From: DASTQL01 sp035761805
GTDB lineage: Bacteria > Actinomycetota > Actinomycetes > Jiangellales > Jiangellaceae
Direction: 5' to 3'
Assembly: GCA_035761805.1 (NCBI GenBank)
Contig: DASTQL010000122.1
Span: 1 to 27,369, forward strand
DNA: 27,369 nt
Numbering within the stretch: position 1 is the first letter of the stretch; every line of letters begins with the position of its first letter. A model generated the notes under the pieces. It made no database searches. It was not told the DNA's origin and worked only from the letters and a program-made list of their open reading frames with translations. Of this stretch, positions 1 through 7,828 are shown piece after piece. The translations under genes and the position numbers were made by a program.

Positions 1-1821
1 TCGGTCGAGCTGGAGGTGGAGACCGCGATCGGCCGGACCAGCAGGTCGCCGATGATCCGCGACGCCCACGACTACCGGGCCGGCATCCACGACCGGCACC
101 TGCGCAAGCTGACCGGGCGGTCGTACAGCGCCCTGGTGCACCCCGTCGTCCGCGACCACCCGGTCGAGACGATGCGGCCAGGCGACGTGTTCTTCCACAA
201 CGACGTCTACCTCTCCGAGGGCGGCATCGGACACCTGCCCGACCTCTGCGTCACCGCCCCGGTCTTCCACGACGACGGGGCCGGTCCCCGGGTGGTCGCC
301 TTCGTCCAAGCCTTCGGGCACCACGACGACATCGGCGGCTCCGTCCCGGGGTCGATGCCCTCGCACGCGACGAGCGTGTTCGAGGAGGGGCTGATGGTCC
401 CGCCGATCAGGCTGTGGGAGCGGGGCGTCCCCAACGAGGCGGCGCTGCGGATCATGACCCGGAACTCCAGGACGCCCGAGTCGCTGGCGGCCGACCTCGA
501 CGCGGAGTGCGCGGCCTGCCTGATGGGCGCGCGGCGGCTGGCCGAGCTCTTCGACCGCTACGGCCTGGACACCGTGGAGGCCTGCTTCGACGCGGTCCTG
601 GACCGGACCACGGAGACCTTCCGGCGCGAGGTCCTGGCCACGATCCCCGACGGTGAGTACGTGTGGGAGGACTACGCCGAGCACGACGGCGTGGACCCAC
701 CACGCCTGCACACCCAGCGGATCACGCTGACCAAGACCTCCACCGACGGGGCCGGCGGCGACGCCCGCCTGGTCGTGGACTTCACCGGGACGGGCCCGCA
801 GGCCAGGGGGCCGATCAACCACAGCGGGGACCACGCCGACGGCGTCTTCCTCAAGAAGTGGCTCGCGCCCGTGCTGCGCAACCTCGCCGCCACCCCCGAG
901 CGGATGGCCGAGCTCGACGTCAACGAAGGGGTCGCCCCGCTGATCGAGATGCGGTTCCCGCCTCCCGGGACGCTGCTCACCCCGGTCTTTCCGGCACCGA
1001 CGAACGCGCGGACGTTCGTCATCCTGCGGCTGCTCGGCGTGCTGGCCGGAGCACTGGCCAAGGCGGTGGACGGGCGGATGCCGGCGGACCAGGAGACCAT
1101 CCGCTACACCGGGGTCCACGGCGAGGACCCGGACGGTCGCCCGTACCTCATGCGGGAGGTCCTCGGGGGCGGGTCCGGGGGGAGGTACTACGCCGACGGT
1201 GAGGACACCGTCCACGTGGTCCCGGACTCGCGCAACCTGCCCACGGAGTTCTCCGAGGCGCGCTTCCCGTTCGTGGTGGAGCGGCTCGGCCTGGCCCTCG
1301 ACAGCGGTGGCCCCGGGCGCTACCGGGGGGGACTCGGGTACGAGAAGCACATCAGGATGCTGCGGGACGCGCACTTCATGTCGATCGCGGACCGCTCGAT
1401 CCTGTCGTGCTGGGGCGTGCGCGGCGGCCGGGCCGGCCGCCCGTTCCAGGTGACGATCGACCCCGGCGGCCCCGCGGAGCGGGAGGTCGACGCGCTCGCC
1501 GACGCCGAGCCGGTGCGCGCGGGCGAGGTCATCCGGATCCGGACCACCGGCGGCGGTGGCTGGGGCGACCCGCTGGACCGCCCGTACGACGACGTCCTCT
1601 GTGACGTCCGGTGGGGCAAGGTGTCCTCGGCCGGGGCCCTCGACGACTACGGCGTCGTCGTCACCGGCCCGCTCGACGAGCCACGCGTCGACGTGGCCGC
1701 CTCCGACGAGGAGCGAGGTCGCCGGCGCGCCCACGCCGGATCGGCACCCTTCTTCGACCGCGGTCCCGGCTACGCCCGGCTCTCCGGCGGCCGGACCCAC
1801 GCGGAGGTCGACTGGCTCTGA
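1..1821 (+). CDS. Hydantoinase B/oxoprolinase family protein, 5'-truncated by the window edge
   Basis: This is the large B-type subunit of the hydantoinase/5-oxoprolinase/acetone-acetophenone carboxylase superfamily, which usually works with an A subunit in ATP-dependent opening of a cyclic amide or in carboxylation. The reading frame is open to base 1; the GTG at 16 is internal, because the sequence before it (SVELE) continues in frame and family members begin some 30-40 residues earlier. Recognisable family blocks are RTSRSPMIRD near the start, PGDVFFHNDVYLSEGG and HLPD, then HHDDIGGSVPGSMP, the DFTGTGPQARGPIN block and the C-terminal GGGGWGDPL with DVRWGKVSSAGALDDYGVV. About 600 residues are present. 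The tail after the last block is about 50 residues and ends at TGA 1819-1821. The A subunit would be expected just upstream, outside the window. The substrate cannot be told from sequence; hydantoinase is only the family name. Confidence 0.88.
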   Translation, partial: SVELEVETAIGRTSRSPMIRDAHDYRAGIHDRHLRKLTGRSYSALVHPVVRDHPVETMRPGDVFFHNDVYLSEGGIGHLPDLCVTAPVFHDDGAGPRVVAFVQAFGHHDDIGGSVPGSMPSHATSVFEEGLMVPPIRLWERGVPNEAALRIMTRNSRTPESLAADLDAECAACLMGARRLAELFDRYGLDTVEACFDAVLDRTTETFRREVLATIPDGEYVWEDYAEHDGVDPPRLHTQRITLTKTSTDGAGGDARLVVDFTGTGPQARGPINHSGDHADGVFLKKWLAPVLRNLAATPERMAELDVNEGVAPLIEMRFPPPGTLLTPVFPAPTNARTFVILRLLGVLAGALAKAVDGRMPADQETIRYTGVHGEDPDGRPYLMREVLGGGSGGRYYADGEDTVHVVPDSRNLPTEFSEARFPFVVERLGLALDSGGPGRYRGGLGYEKHIRMLRDAHFMSIADRSILSCWGVRGGRAGRPFQVTIDPGGPAEREVDALADAEPVRAGEVIRIRTTGGGGWGDPLDRPYDDVLCDVRWGKVSSAGALDDYGVVVTGPLDEPRVDVAASDEERGRRRAHAGSAPFFDRGPGYARLSGGRTHAEVDWL

Positions 1822-1833
1822 CCGCCCGGGTGG

Positions 1834-1839
1834 CACGAT
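1834..1839 (+). promoter_or_regulatory. Possible -10 element (CACGAT) for the DUF445 gene
   Basis: CACGAT lies six bases before the ATG at 1846, with no clear Shine-Dalgarno sequence between. The spacing matches other start sites in this window that look leaderless. The hexamer is a weak match to TANNNT and no good -35 is visible, so this is tentative. Confidence 0.3.
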
Positions 1840-1845
1840 CGGCGG

Positions 1846-3132
1846 ATGTCCACTGCCGCACCCGCCGCACCGACGTCGCGGCTGCTGCCCACCGACGAGG
1901 AGCGCAGGCGCGGCCTCCGCCGGATGAAGTCCGTGGCGGGCGGCCTGCTGGTCCTTGCCGCGATCGTCTACGTGGTCGCCCGACGGGCCGAGGAGGCCGG
2001 CGCGCCCGCATGGGTGGGATTCGTCCGGGCGGCCGCGGAGGCCGGGATGATCGGGGGGCTCGCCGACTGGTTCGCCGTGACCGCGCTGTTCCGCCGGCCG
2101 CTGGGGCTGCCCATCCCGCACACCGCCCTGATCCCGAGCCGCAAGGACGCCCTGGGCGAGAGCCTCGGCGACTTCGTCGGCGGCAACTTCCTGGCCGAGG
2201 AGGTCGTCCGCTCACGCGTGCGCCAGGCGGGCGTGTCCGAACGGGTGGGGGCCTGGATCTCGCAGGAGCCCCACGCGGAGCGGGTCGCCGCCGAGGTCGC
2301 CGTCGCCGTCCGCGGCGCCCTCGAGGTGCTGCGCGACGACGACGTGCAGGACCTCCTCGAGCGGACCGTGCTGCGCCCGCTCGCGGAGGCGCCCGTGGGA
2401 CCGCCGCTCGGCCAGCTGCTCGGCCGGGTGGTCGACGAGGGGTCGCACCACGGTCTGGTCGACCTCGCGGTCGACGAGACCCGCCGGTGGCTCGCGGCCA
2501 ACCGCCGCACGGTGGTCGCGGTCGTGACCGCGCAGGCCCCGAGCTGGTCCCCCCGCCTGCTCGACGATGTCGTGGCCGGGCGCGTGCACACCGAGCTGCT
2601 GCGCTTCGTGGAGGAGGTCGCCCGGGATCCGGACCACTCGTTCCGCCGGGCAGTGGACCGCTTCCTCGCCCAGGTGGCTCTCGACCTCCAGCACGACCGC
2701 CGGACCATGCTGCGTGCCGACGAGCTCAAGGAACAGCTGCTCGAGCGCGACGACGTCCGCGCCGCCATGGGCCGGGTCTGGGCCAGTGCTCGCCGGGTCC
2801 TGCTGGAGGCCATGTCCGACCCCACCAGCGACCTCCGCCGGCGAGCCGTGCGTGGCCTGCAGGGCCTCGGTGAGAGACTGGTGGAGGACGGCGAGCTCCG
2901 CCGGAAGGTGGACGGGTGGCTGGAGGAGGCCGTGGTCCACCTGGCCACGAACTACCGGGACGAGCTGACCGCCGTCATCTCCGACACGGTGCGCCGCTGG
3001 GACGTCGACGAGACCACCCGCAAGATCGAGCTGCAGGTCGGCCGCGACCTGCAGTTCATCCGGGTCAACGGCACGCTGGTCGGGGCACTCGTCGGACTGG
3101 TCATCCACGGCGTCTCGACGGTCTTCCTCTAG
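1846..3132 (+). CDS. DUF445 family membrane protein
   Basis: The 428-residue protein belongs to the DUF445 family (related to YjiN of E. coli), whose biochemical function is unknown. A hydrophobic segment at about residues 30-46 (VAGGLLVLAAIVYVVA) and a second at the extreme C-terminus (about 405-428, after RVNG) suggest that both ends are anchored in the membrane with a long helical cytoplasmic or periplasmic body between. The family block AGMIGGLADWFAVTALFRRPLGLPIPHTALIP at about 65-97 is well preserved and supports the assignment. The ATG at 1846 is 24 bases after the hydantoinase stop and gives the usual N-terminus. The stop TAG at 3130-3132 overlaps the stop of the convergent kinase gene inside the four bases CTAG. 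Function in this organism is unknown. Confidence 0.9.
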   Translation: MSTAAPAAPTSRLLPTDEERRRGLRRMKSVAGGLLVLAAIVYVVARRAEEAGAPAWVGFVRAAAEAGMIGGLADWFAVTALFRRPLGLPIPHTALIPSRKDALGESLGDFVGGNFLAEEVVRSRVRQAGVSERVGAWISQEPHAERVAAEVAVAVRGALEVLRDDDVQDLLERTVLRPLAEAPVGPPLGQLLGRVVDEGSHHGLVDLAVDETRRWLAANRRTVVAVVTAQAPSWSPRLLDDVVAGRVHTELLRFVEEVARDPDHSFRRAVDRFLAQVALDLQHDRRTMLRADELKEQLLERDDVRAAMGRVWASARRVLLEAMSDPTSDLRRRAVRGLQGLGERLVEDGELRRKVDGWLEEAVVHLATNYRDELTAVISDTVRRWDVDETTRKIELQVGRDLQFIRVNGTLVGALVGLVIHGVSTVFL

Positions 3133-3728
3133 CCGCCAGGTCCCCGGACCACGACCTCGGTCTCCGGGTCGTACGGCAGGCGGGCGGCCGTGTCGACGAC
3201 GACGTCGGCCCGGCCACGGGTCCGCTCGGCCGCCAGCAGCGCCTCCTCCTGGAGCGCCCAGCGATCCCAGTACGGCCGGAACACGTCGCCGTCACGGGTG
3301 AGGGCGCGCTCCTTCCGTACCCCGTCGGGGGCGTCCACCCAGACCAGCAGCGCGAGGTACGGCGCGGCGAGGCGGGCGCCGCTGCCCACGCCTTCCACCA
3401 CGAGGAACGGGTGCCAGGGAAGGGCCACGGGGTCCCCCCAGCGGTCCGCGGCCCAGTCCCACCGGCGGTGGACCGCGGGACGTCCGGCGGCCAGCGGCTC
3501 CAGCACCTCGCCCACCAGGGCGGGAACGGCCGCAGCCAGCCCGTCCCAGCCGGGGTAGAGGTCGTCCATCGACAGGACCGGCGCGGGGAGGAGGGTCGCC
3601 AGGCGCAGGGCGAGCGTGGACTTGCCCGCCCCGGCCCGCCCGTCGACCGCGACCACACGGCAGGCGCCGGCGGGTACCGGCAGGTCGCGGACCCGCCCGG
3701 CCAGCTCGGCCAGGGTCAGCACCCTCAC
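3129..3728 (-). CDS. Small P-loop kinase, uridine kinase-like
   Basis: This P-loop protein of about 199 residues resembles uridine kinase and related nucleoside or small-metabolite kinases. A Walker A motif GRAGAGKST is at about residues 30-38, followed by SMDDLYPGWDGL at 53-64, the position where uridine kinases have the acidic catalytic and substrate-binding residues. A later FLVVEG strand and an Arg-containing RDGDVFRPYWDRW lid-like region fit this fold. The start is taken as GTG 3728, with GTG 3722 as the alternative; the open frame runs further upstream only because of base composition. It begins 14 bases after the stop of the aldolase-like gene on the same strand, so the two are probably co-transcribed and translationally coupled. 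The substrate is not known. Its stop TAG overlaps that of the convergent DUF445 gene. Confidence 0.78.
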   Translation of the reverse strand: MRVLTLAELAGRVRDLPVPAGACRVVAVDGRAGAGKSTLALRLATLLPAPVLSMDDLYPGWDGLAAAVPALVGEVLEPLAAGRPAVHRRWDWAADRWGDPVALPWHPFLVVEGVGSGARLAAPYLALLVWVDAPDGVRKERALTRDGDVFRPYWDRWALQEEALLAAERTRGRADVVVDTAARLPYDPETEVVVRGPGG

Positions 3729-3742
3729 GGAGGGCCGCTCAC

Positions 3743-4933
3743 TCAGAAGCACCGCCTCTCGCCCCGGTAGGTGGGGACCGTCGCGACGACGGTGGCGTCC
3801 CGGACCAGGTGGAGCTCGGAGAAGCGTTCCCAGGGCTCGCCGGCCTTCGCGGGCCGGAACCAGACCCGGTCCCCGACGCGCAGCGTGTCGGCGGCCCGTC
3901 CGATCAGCGGTGTCTGGACCTCGCCGGCACCCTCGAGCCGGTCGAGGGCCAGCCCCCGCGGCAGCCAGGGGCGCGGGAGGCGGTCGCGGCCCGCTGCCCC
4001 GCTCGCCACGACCCCGCCCCCCGACACCGTGGCGACGCCGGGAGCGGGGCGCCGGACGACCGGGAAGGCCAGGAAGCCGGAGGGGCGGACCGTGAAGCCC
4101 CGGTACCGGTCGAAGAGGTGGGGGCCGAGCAGCCCGGACCCCGCGGCGACCTCCGTGACGGCACGCTCGGCGGCCGTGCGCTCGACCGACCCCGTACCGC
4201 CGCCGTTGACGAACTCCAGCGGCGCCAGGGCACGCACGGCCGCGACCGCAGCCGCCCGGCGCTCGGCGAGCTCGGCCATCGACCGCCGCTGGACTTCGCG
4301 CAGGGCCACGCCGTAGGGGCCGGGCCGGTCGTCCCCCACGCCTGCCACCTGGGCCTCGTAGGCCATCAGCCCGACCAGCCGGAACCCCGGCCGCCCGACC
4401 ACGTGGGCGGCGAGACCCGCCAGCTGGTCCGGGCGGTGCAGTGGGGAGCGGTGTGCGCCCACCCGTAGGCGCCCGCCCAGGGGCCGCCACGAGGTGTCCA
4501 GCTCCAGGCACACCCGCAGCGTGGGCCGCGCCGTCGGGCGCGCCACGTCGTCGACCAGGTCGAGCTGGGTGACGTCGTCGACCATCAGGGTCACGGCCGC
4601 CGCCAGGGCCTCGTCCGCCGCGAGCGCGGCCAGCGCGGACCGGTCCACCGTCGGGTAGCCGACCACGGCGTCGCGCGTCACGTGCTCGCCCACGAGCCAG
4701 AGTGCCTCCCCGAGGGTGAAGGCGAGGACTCCGCGGAAGCCCGGACGGGCCAGGGCGTCGGCGACGAGGTGGCGGCAGCGCACGGACTTGCTGGCTACAC
4801 GGATCGGGCGCCCTGCGGCGCGTCGCACGAGGTCTGCGGCGTTGACCTCCCACGCCGCGAGGTCGACGACGGCCAACGGCGGGTCCAGGTGGGCCGTCGC
4901 GGCGTCCAGCCGGGCGCGTAGGTCCGAGGCCAT
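3743..4933 (-). CDS. PLP-dependent alanine racemase/D-threonine aldolase-like protein
   Basis: The 396-residue protein is of the fold-type III PLP family, in the group often named amino acid deaminase/aldolase. An N-terminal barrel carries the likely Schiff-base lysine in RVASKSVR (Lys49); the glycine-rich phosphate-binding stretch EFVNGGGTGSVE lies near residue 240; and the C-terminal beta domain contains GDRVWFRPAKAGEPWERFSELHLV, typical of this group. Likely reactions are retro-aldol cleavage or deamination of a D- or beta-hydroxy amino acid, but substrate and stereochemistry cannot be read from sequence. The ATG at 4933 is preferred; an ATG at 4940 is out of frame. It is divergent from the CoA transferase gene and lies upstream of the kinase with a 14-base gap, suggesting a two-gene operon. 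Confidence 0.82.
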   Translation of the reverse strand: MASDLRARLDAATAHLDPPLAVVDLAAWEVNAADLVRRAAGRPIRVASKSVRCRHLVADALARPGFRGVLAFTLGEALWLVGEHVTRDAVVGYPTVDRSALAALAADEALAAAVTLMVDDVTQLDLVDDVARPTARPTLRVCLELDTSWRPLGGRLRVGAHRSPLHRPDQLAGLAAHVVGRPGFRLVGLMAYEAQVAGVGDDRPGPYGVALREVQRRSMAELAERRAAAVAAVRALAPLEFVNGGGTGSVERTAAERAVTEVAAGSGLLGPHLFDRYRGFTVRPSGFLAFPVVRRPAPGVATVSGGGVVASGAAGRDRLPRPWLPRGLALDRLEGAGEVQTPLIGRAADTLRVGDRVWFRPAKAGEPWERFSELHLVRDATVVATVPTYRGERRCF

Positions 4934-4939
4934 GGCGCA

Positions 4940-4945
4940 TCCCTA
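4940..4945 (-). promoter_or_regulatory. Possible -10 element (TAGGGA) for the aldolase-kinase pair
   Basis: On the minus strand TAGGGA sits six bases before the ATG at 4933, the same spacing as at the divergent CoA transferase start. The AGGGA part could instead serve as a weak ribosome binding site, so the reading as a leaderless promoter is uncertain. Confidence 0.35.
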
Positions 4946-5006
4946 CCAGAACCCACGCGGGTGGCTCGGGACGACGTCGCCCGCTCCGTCCTGTCCCTGC
5001 ATGGCT

Positions 5007-5012
5007 TAGGTT
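5007..5012 (+). promoter_or_regulatory. -10 element (TAGGTT) of a probable leaderless promoter for the CoA transferase
   Basis: TAGGTT ends six bases before the ATG at 5019. A transcript started about seven bases after the hexamer would begin at the A of the start codon, and no Shine-Dalgarno sequence is present between. No convincing -35 is visible. The same hexamer occurs at 7756 and 26553. Confidence 0.5.
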
Positions 5013-5018
5013 CCGCCC

Positions 5019-6218
5019 ATGAGCGGACCGCTGGACGGCCTGCTGGTCGTCGACCTCACCCGGGCGCTCGCGGGGCCGCACGCGGGCATGATCCTGGGCG
5101 ACCTGGGCGCGCGCGTGATCAAGGTGGAGGCCCCGGGGCACGGCGACGACAGCCGTGGGTGGGGACCGCCGTTCGTCGGCCCCGACGACGAGCCGGTGTC
5201 CACCTACTTCCTGTCGTGCAACCGCAACAAGGAGTCGGTCACCGCCGACCTCAAGTCGGACGACGGTCGTCGACTGCTCGAGCGGCTGATCGGGCGGGCG
5301 GACGTGTTGCTCGAGAACTTCCGGCCGGGGGTCCTGGAGCGGATGGGTTTCGGCTGGGCTCGCCTGCAGGAGCTCAACCCGCGCCTGGTGGCGCTGTCCA
5401 TCACGGGCTTCGGTCACGACGGGCCGGAGGGCGGCCGCGCAGGCTACGACCAGATCGCCCAGGGCGAGGCGGGCCTCATGGCGCTCACCGGCGAGCCCGG
5501 CCAGCCGACCCGCGTGGGCCTCCCGATCTCCGACCTGCTCGCCGGCATGTACGGCGTGCACGGGGTCCTCGCCGCCCTGGTCGAGCGCGCCCGCACCGGG
5601 CGGGGGCGGCTGGTGCGGACCTCGCTGCTGGCGGCGGTGGTGGGCGTGCACGCCTTCCAGGGCACCCGGTGGACCGTGGCGGGCGAGGCGCCCGTGGCGC
5701 AGGGGAACCACCACCCGTCGATCGCCCCGTACGGGCTCTTCCACGCGGCCGACGGCGCGATCCAGGTCTGCGTGGGGTCGGAGTCGCAGTGGGCGACCTT
5801 CGCCCCCCTGGTGGGTCTCGACCCCGCCGACCCCCGGTTCGCCACCAACCGGGACCGGGTGGCCCACCGGGCCGCGCTGGTGGGCGACATCGAGTCGGCC
5901 CTGGGATCCGCAGGGGCCGAGACCTGGCTGGCCCGCCTGGCGGACGCCGGCATCCCGGCCGGGAAGGTGCGCTCGATCGACGAGGTCTACACCTGGGAGC
6001 AGACGCGCTCGCAGGGCCTCCTCGTGCAGGTCGACCACCCCGTCCTCGGCCGGATCGAGCTGCCCGGCCCGCCGCTGCGCTTCGACGACGCCCCGTACGC
6101 GGGGGGGCGGGAGCACCACCTGCCGCCGCCCGCGCTGGGCGAGCACGACGAAGCCGTGCGCGCCTGGCTCGACGAGTCCGAGCCGGCGGACGCACCAGGT
6201 GGCGCGGAGCCGGGGTGA
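5019..6218 (+). CDS. Class III CoA transferase (CaiB/BaiF family)
   Basis: The 399-residue protein is a full-length family III CoA transferase, which moves CoA between acyl-CoA and carboxylic acids through an aspartyl-CoA thioester. Family blocks in order are PLDGLLVVDLTRALAGPHAGMILGDLGARVIKVE at residues 4-36, the LSCNRNKESVTADLKS region at 65-80, ADVLLENFRPGVLERMG at 94-110, and GYDQIAQGEAGLM at 142-154. The catalytic aspartate is most likely Asp172 in GLPISDLLAG, close to Asp169 of formyl-CoA transferase. The ATG at 5019 gives the usual short N-terminus. It overlaps the downstream carboxyltransferase by four bases (GTGA), so the two form an operon. The acid substrate is unknown; the ring-opening amidohydrolase nearby makes malonate or a similar acid one possibility, which is only inference. 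Confidence 0.92.
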   Translation: MSGPLDGLLVVDLTRALAGPHAGMILGDLGARVIKVEAPGHGDDSRGWGPPFVGPDDEPVSTYFLSCNRNKESVTADLKSDDGRRLLERLIGRADVLLENFRPGVLERMGFGWARLQELNPRLVALSITGFGHDGPEGGRAGYDQIAQGEAGLMALTGEPGQPTRVGLPISDLLAGMYGVHGVLAALVERARTGRGRLVRTSLLAAVVGVHAFQGTRWTVAGEAPVAQGNHHPSIAPYGLFHAADGAIQVCVGSESQWATFAPLVGLDPADPRFATNRDRVAHRAALVGDIESALGSAGAETWLARLADAGIPAGKVRSIDEVYTWEQTRSQGLLVQVDHPVLGRIELPGPPLRFDDAPYAGGREHHLPPPALGEHDEAVRAWLDESEPADAPGGAEPG

Positions 6219-7723
6219 GCCGCTCGCTCCGTGTGCACGAGCTGCTCGACCTGGTCCTCGACCCCGGGTCCTTCCGCTCCTGGGACTCCGCGCCGGTACG
6301 GGTGCCCACGACTCCTGCGTACGAGGGCGAGCTGGCGGCTGCACGGACCCGCACGGGCCTGGACGAGTCGGTCGTCACCGGCGAGGGGCGGCTGCGCGGA
6401 CGCCGGGTGGCCGTCGTGGCCTGCGAGTTCGGCTTCCTGGCCGGGTCGATCGGCGTCGCTGCGGCCGAGCGGCTGGTGCTCGCCGTGGAGCGGGCCACCG
6501 TGGAGGGCTTGCCGCTGCTGGCCGCCCCCGTGTCCGGTGGCACCCGGATGCAGGAGGGGACGCTGGCCTTCCTGCAGATGACCAAGATCGCGGCGGCGGT
6601 GGCGGCGCACAAGGCCGCCGGCCTGCCCTACCTGGTCTACCTCCGCCACCCGACGACCGGAGGCGTGCTGGCGTCGTGGGGATCGCTGGGGCACGTCACC
6701 GTCGCCGAGCCCCGTGCCCTGATCGGCTTCCTCGGCCCCCGCGTGTACGAGGCGCTCTACGGCCAGCCGTTCCCGCCGGGGGTGCAGGTCTCGGAGAACC
6801 TCTACGACCACGGGCTCGTCGACGCCGTCCTCCCCCCGGCGGAGGTCGCCGACATCACCGATCGGGTGCTGAACGTCCTGCTCGCCCCCCGGGAGGGGCT
6901 ACCGGCACCGCCGGAGCTCCCGTACGAAGCCGTGCCGGACGTCCCTGCCTGGGAGTCGGTGACGCGGTCGCGTCGGCCGGAGCGGCCGGGCGTGCGGCGC
7001 CTCCTCCGCTACGCGGCGACGGACGTGGTCCCGCTCAACGGCACCGGGGAGGGGGAGGCGGACCCCGGCCTGCTCCTCGCGCTCGCGCGGTTCGGGGGTG
7101 CGCCCTGCGTCCTGCTCGGCCAGGACCGTCGCGGCCAGACCGTGGACCGTCCGATGGGGCCGGGCGCCCTGCGCAAGGCGAGGCGGGGCATGCGCCTGGC
7201 CCGCGAGCTCCGGCTCCCGCTGGTCACCGTCATCGACACCCCCGGCGCGGCGTTGAGCAAGGAGGCGGAGGAGGGCGGGCTGGCGGGCGAGATCGCCCGG
7301 TGCCTCGCCGAGCTCGTGACGCTGCCGGCACCCACGCTGTGCGTCCTGGTGGGACAGGGGACCGGCGGAGGCGCGCTGGCCCTCGTGCCCTGCGACCGGG
7401 TGATCTCGGCCCAGCACGCCTGGTTGTCCCCGTTGCCACCGGAAGGCGCGAGCGCCATCGCGCACCGGACCACGGCGCGCGCGGCCGAGATGGCGGAGCA
7501 GCAGGGGGTACGGTCCCTCGACCTCAAGCTGGCCGGCATCGTCGACCGCGTCGTGCCCGAGCATCCCGACGCGGCCGACGAGCCCACGGACTTCTGCCGT
7601 CGTCTCGGCCGGGTGCTCCAGCACGAGCTGGTCCGGCTGATCCGGCAACCCGCTGCCCCCCGGCTCTACCAGCGCCACGAGAGGTACCGGAGGCTCGGTG
7701 CGAGCGGACCCGACGTGGGGTGA
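6215..7723 (+). CDS. Fused AccD-AccA type acyl-CoA carboxyltransferase
   Basis: The 502-residue protein carries both carboxyltransferase halves in one chain: a beta (AccD-like) domain in the first half and an alpha (AccA-like) domain from about residue 265. The beta half shows the crotonase-fold blocks VVACEFGFLAGSIG, PVSGGTRMQEGTLAFLQMTK and PTTGGVLASWGSLG; the alpha half shows GPGALRKARRGMRLA, the LVTVIDTPGAALSKEAEEGGLAGEI stretch and GQGTGGGALALVPCDRV. No four-cysteine zinc ribbon precedes the beta domain, unlike E. coli AccD. Such fusions are known in actinobacteria (AccD3-type proteins). It would transfer carboxyl from biotin to an acyl-CoA, but no biotin carboxylase or carrier gene is in the window. 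GTG 6215 overlaps the CoA transferase stop by four bases, indicating coupling. Confidence 0.88.
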   Translation: MSRSLRVHELLDLVLDPGSFRSWDSAPVRVPTTPAYEGELAAARTRTGLDESVVTGEGRLRGRRVAVVACEFGFLAGSIGVAAAERLVLAVERATVEGLPLLAAPVSGGTRMQEGTLAFLQMTKIAAAVAAHKAAGLPYLVYLRHPTTGGVLASWGSLGHVTVAEPRALIGFLGPRVYEALYGQPFPPGVQVSENLYDHGLVDAVLPPAEVADITDRVLNVLLAPREGLPAPPELPYEAVPDVPAWESVTRSRRPERPGVRRLLRYAATDVVPLNGTGEGEADPGLLLALARFGGAPCVLLGQDRRGQTVDRPMGPGALRKARRGMRLARELRLPLVTVIDTPGAALSKEAEEGGLAGEIARCLAELVTLPAPTLCVLVGQGTGGGALALVPCDRVISAQHAWLSPLPPEGASAIAHRTTARAAEMAEQQGVRSLDLKLAGIVDRVVPEHPDAADEPTDFCRRLGRVLQHELVRLIRQPAAPRLYQRHERYRRLGASGPDVG

Positions 7724-7755
7724 CGTCGGCCTGCCGGTCGGTGCGGCGGACCGGC

Positions 7756-7761
7756 TAGGTT
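7756..7761 (+). promoter_or_regulatory. -10 element (TAGGTT) upstream of the ring-opening amidohydrolase
   Basis: CTAGGTTCG in the 105-base gap after the carboxyltransferase gene matches the -10 sequences at 5007 and 26553. Transcription from about 7768 would give a leader of some 60 bases, ending in a good ribosome binding site (GAGAGGA, 7815-7821). The -35 is poor. Confidence 0.42.
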
Positions 7762-7828
7762 CGCAGCGGCTGCGGACAGGCCCACTGTCGCCGGCCCGGC
7801 CGTGTCCACCCGACGAGAGGACGTTCCC

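Noticed and set aside
3729..6344. Very long open frame on the minus strand (over 1000 codons) that continues upstream of the kinase and runs opposite the CoA transferase.
   Set aside because: Only the last 200 codons look like a protein. The rest is low-complexity Arg/Gly/Pro-rich translation caused by GC-rich codon bias and overlaps two well-recognised genes.
7802..7804. Upstream in-frame GTG for the ring-opening amidohydrolase.
   Set aside because: It would add nine residues before the normal N-terminus, and the ribosome binding site at 7815-7821 would then be inside the gene.
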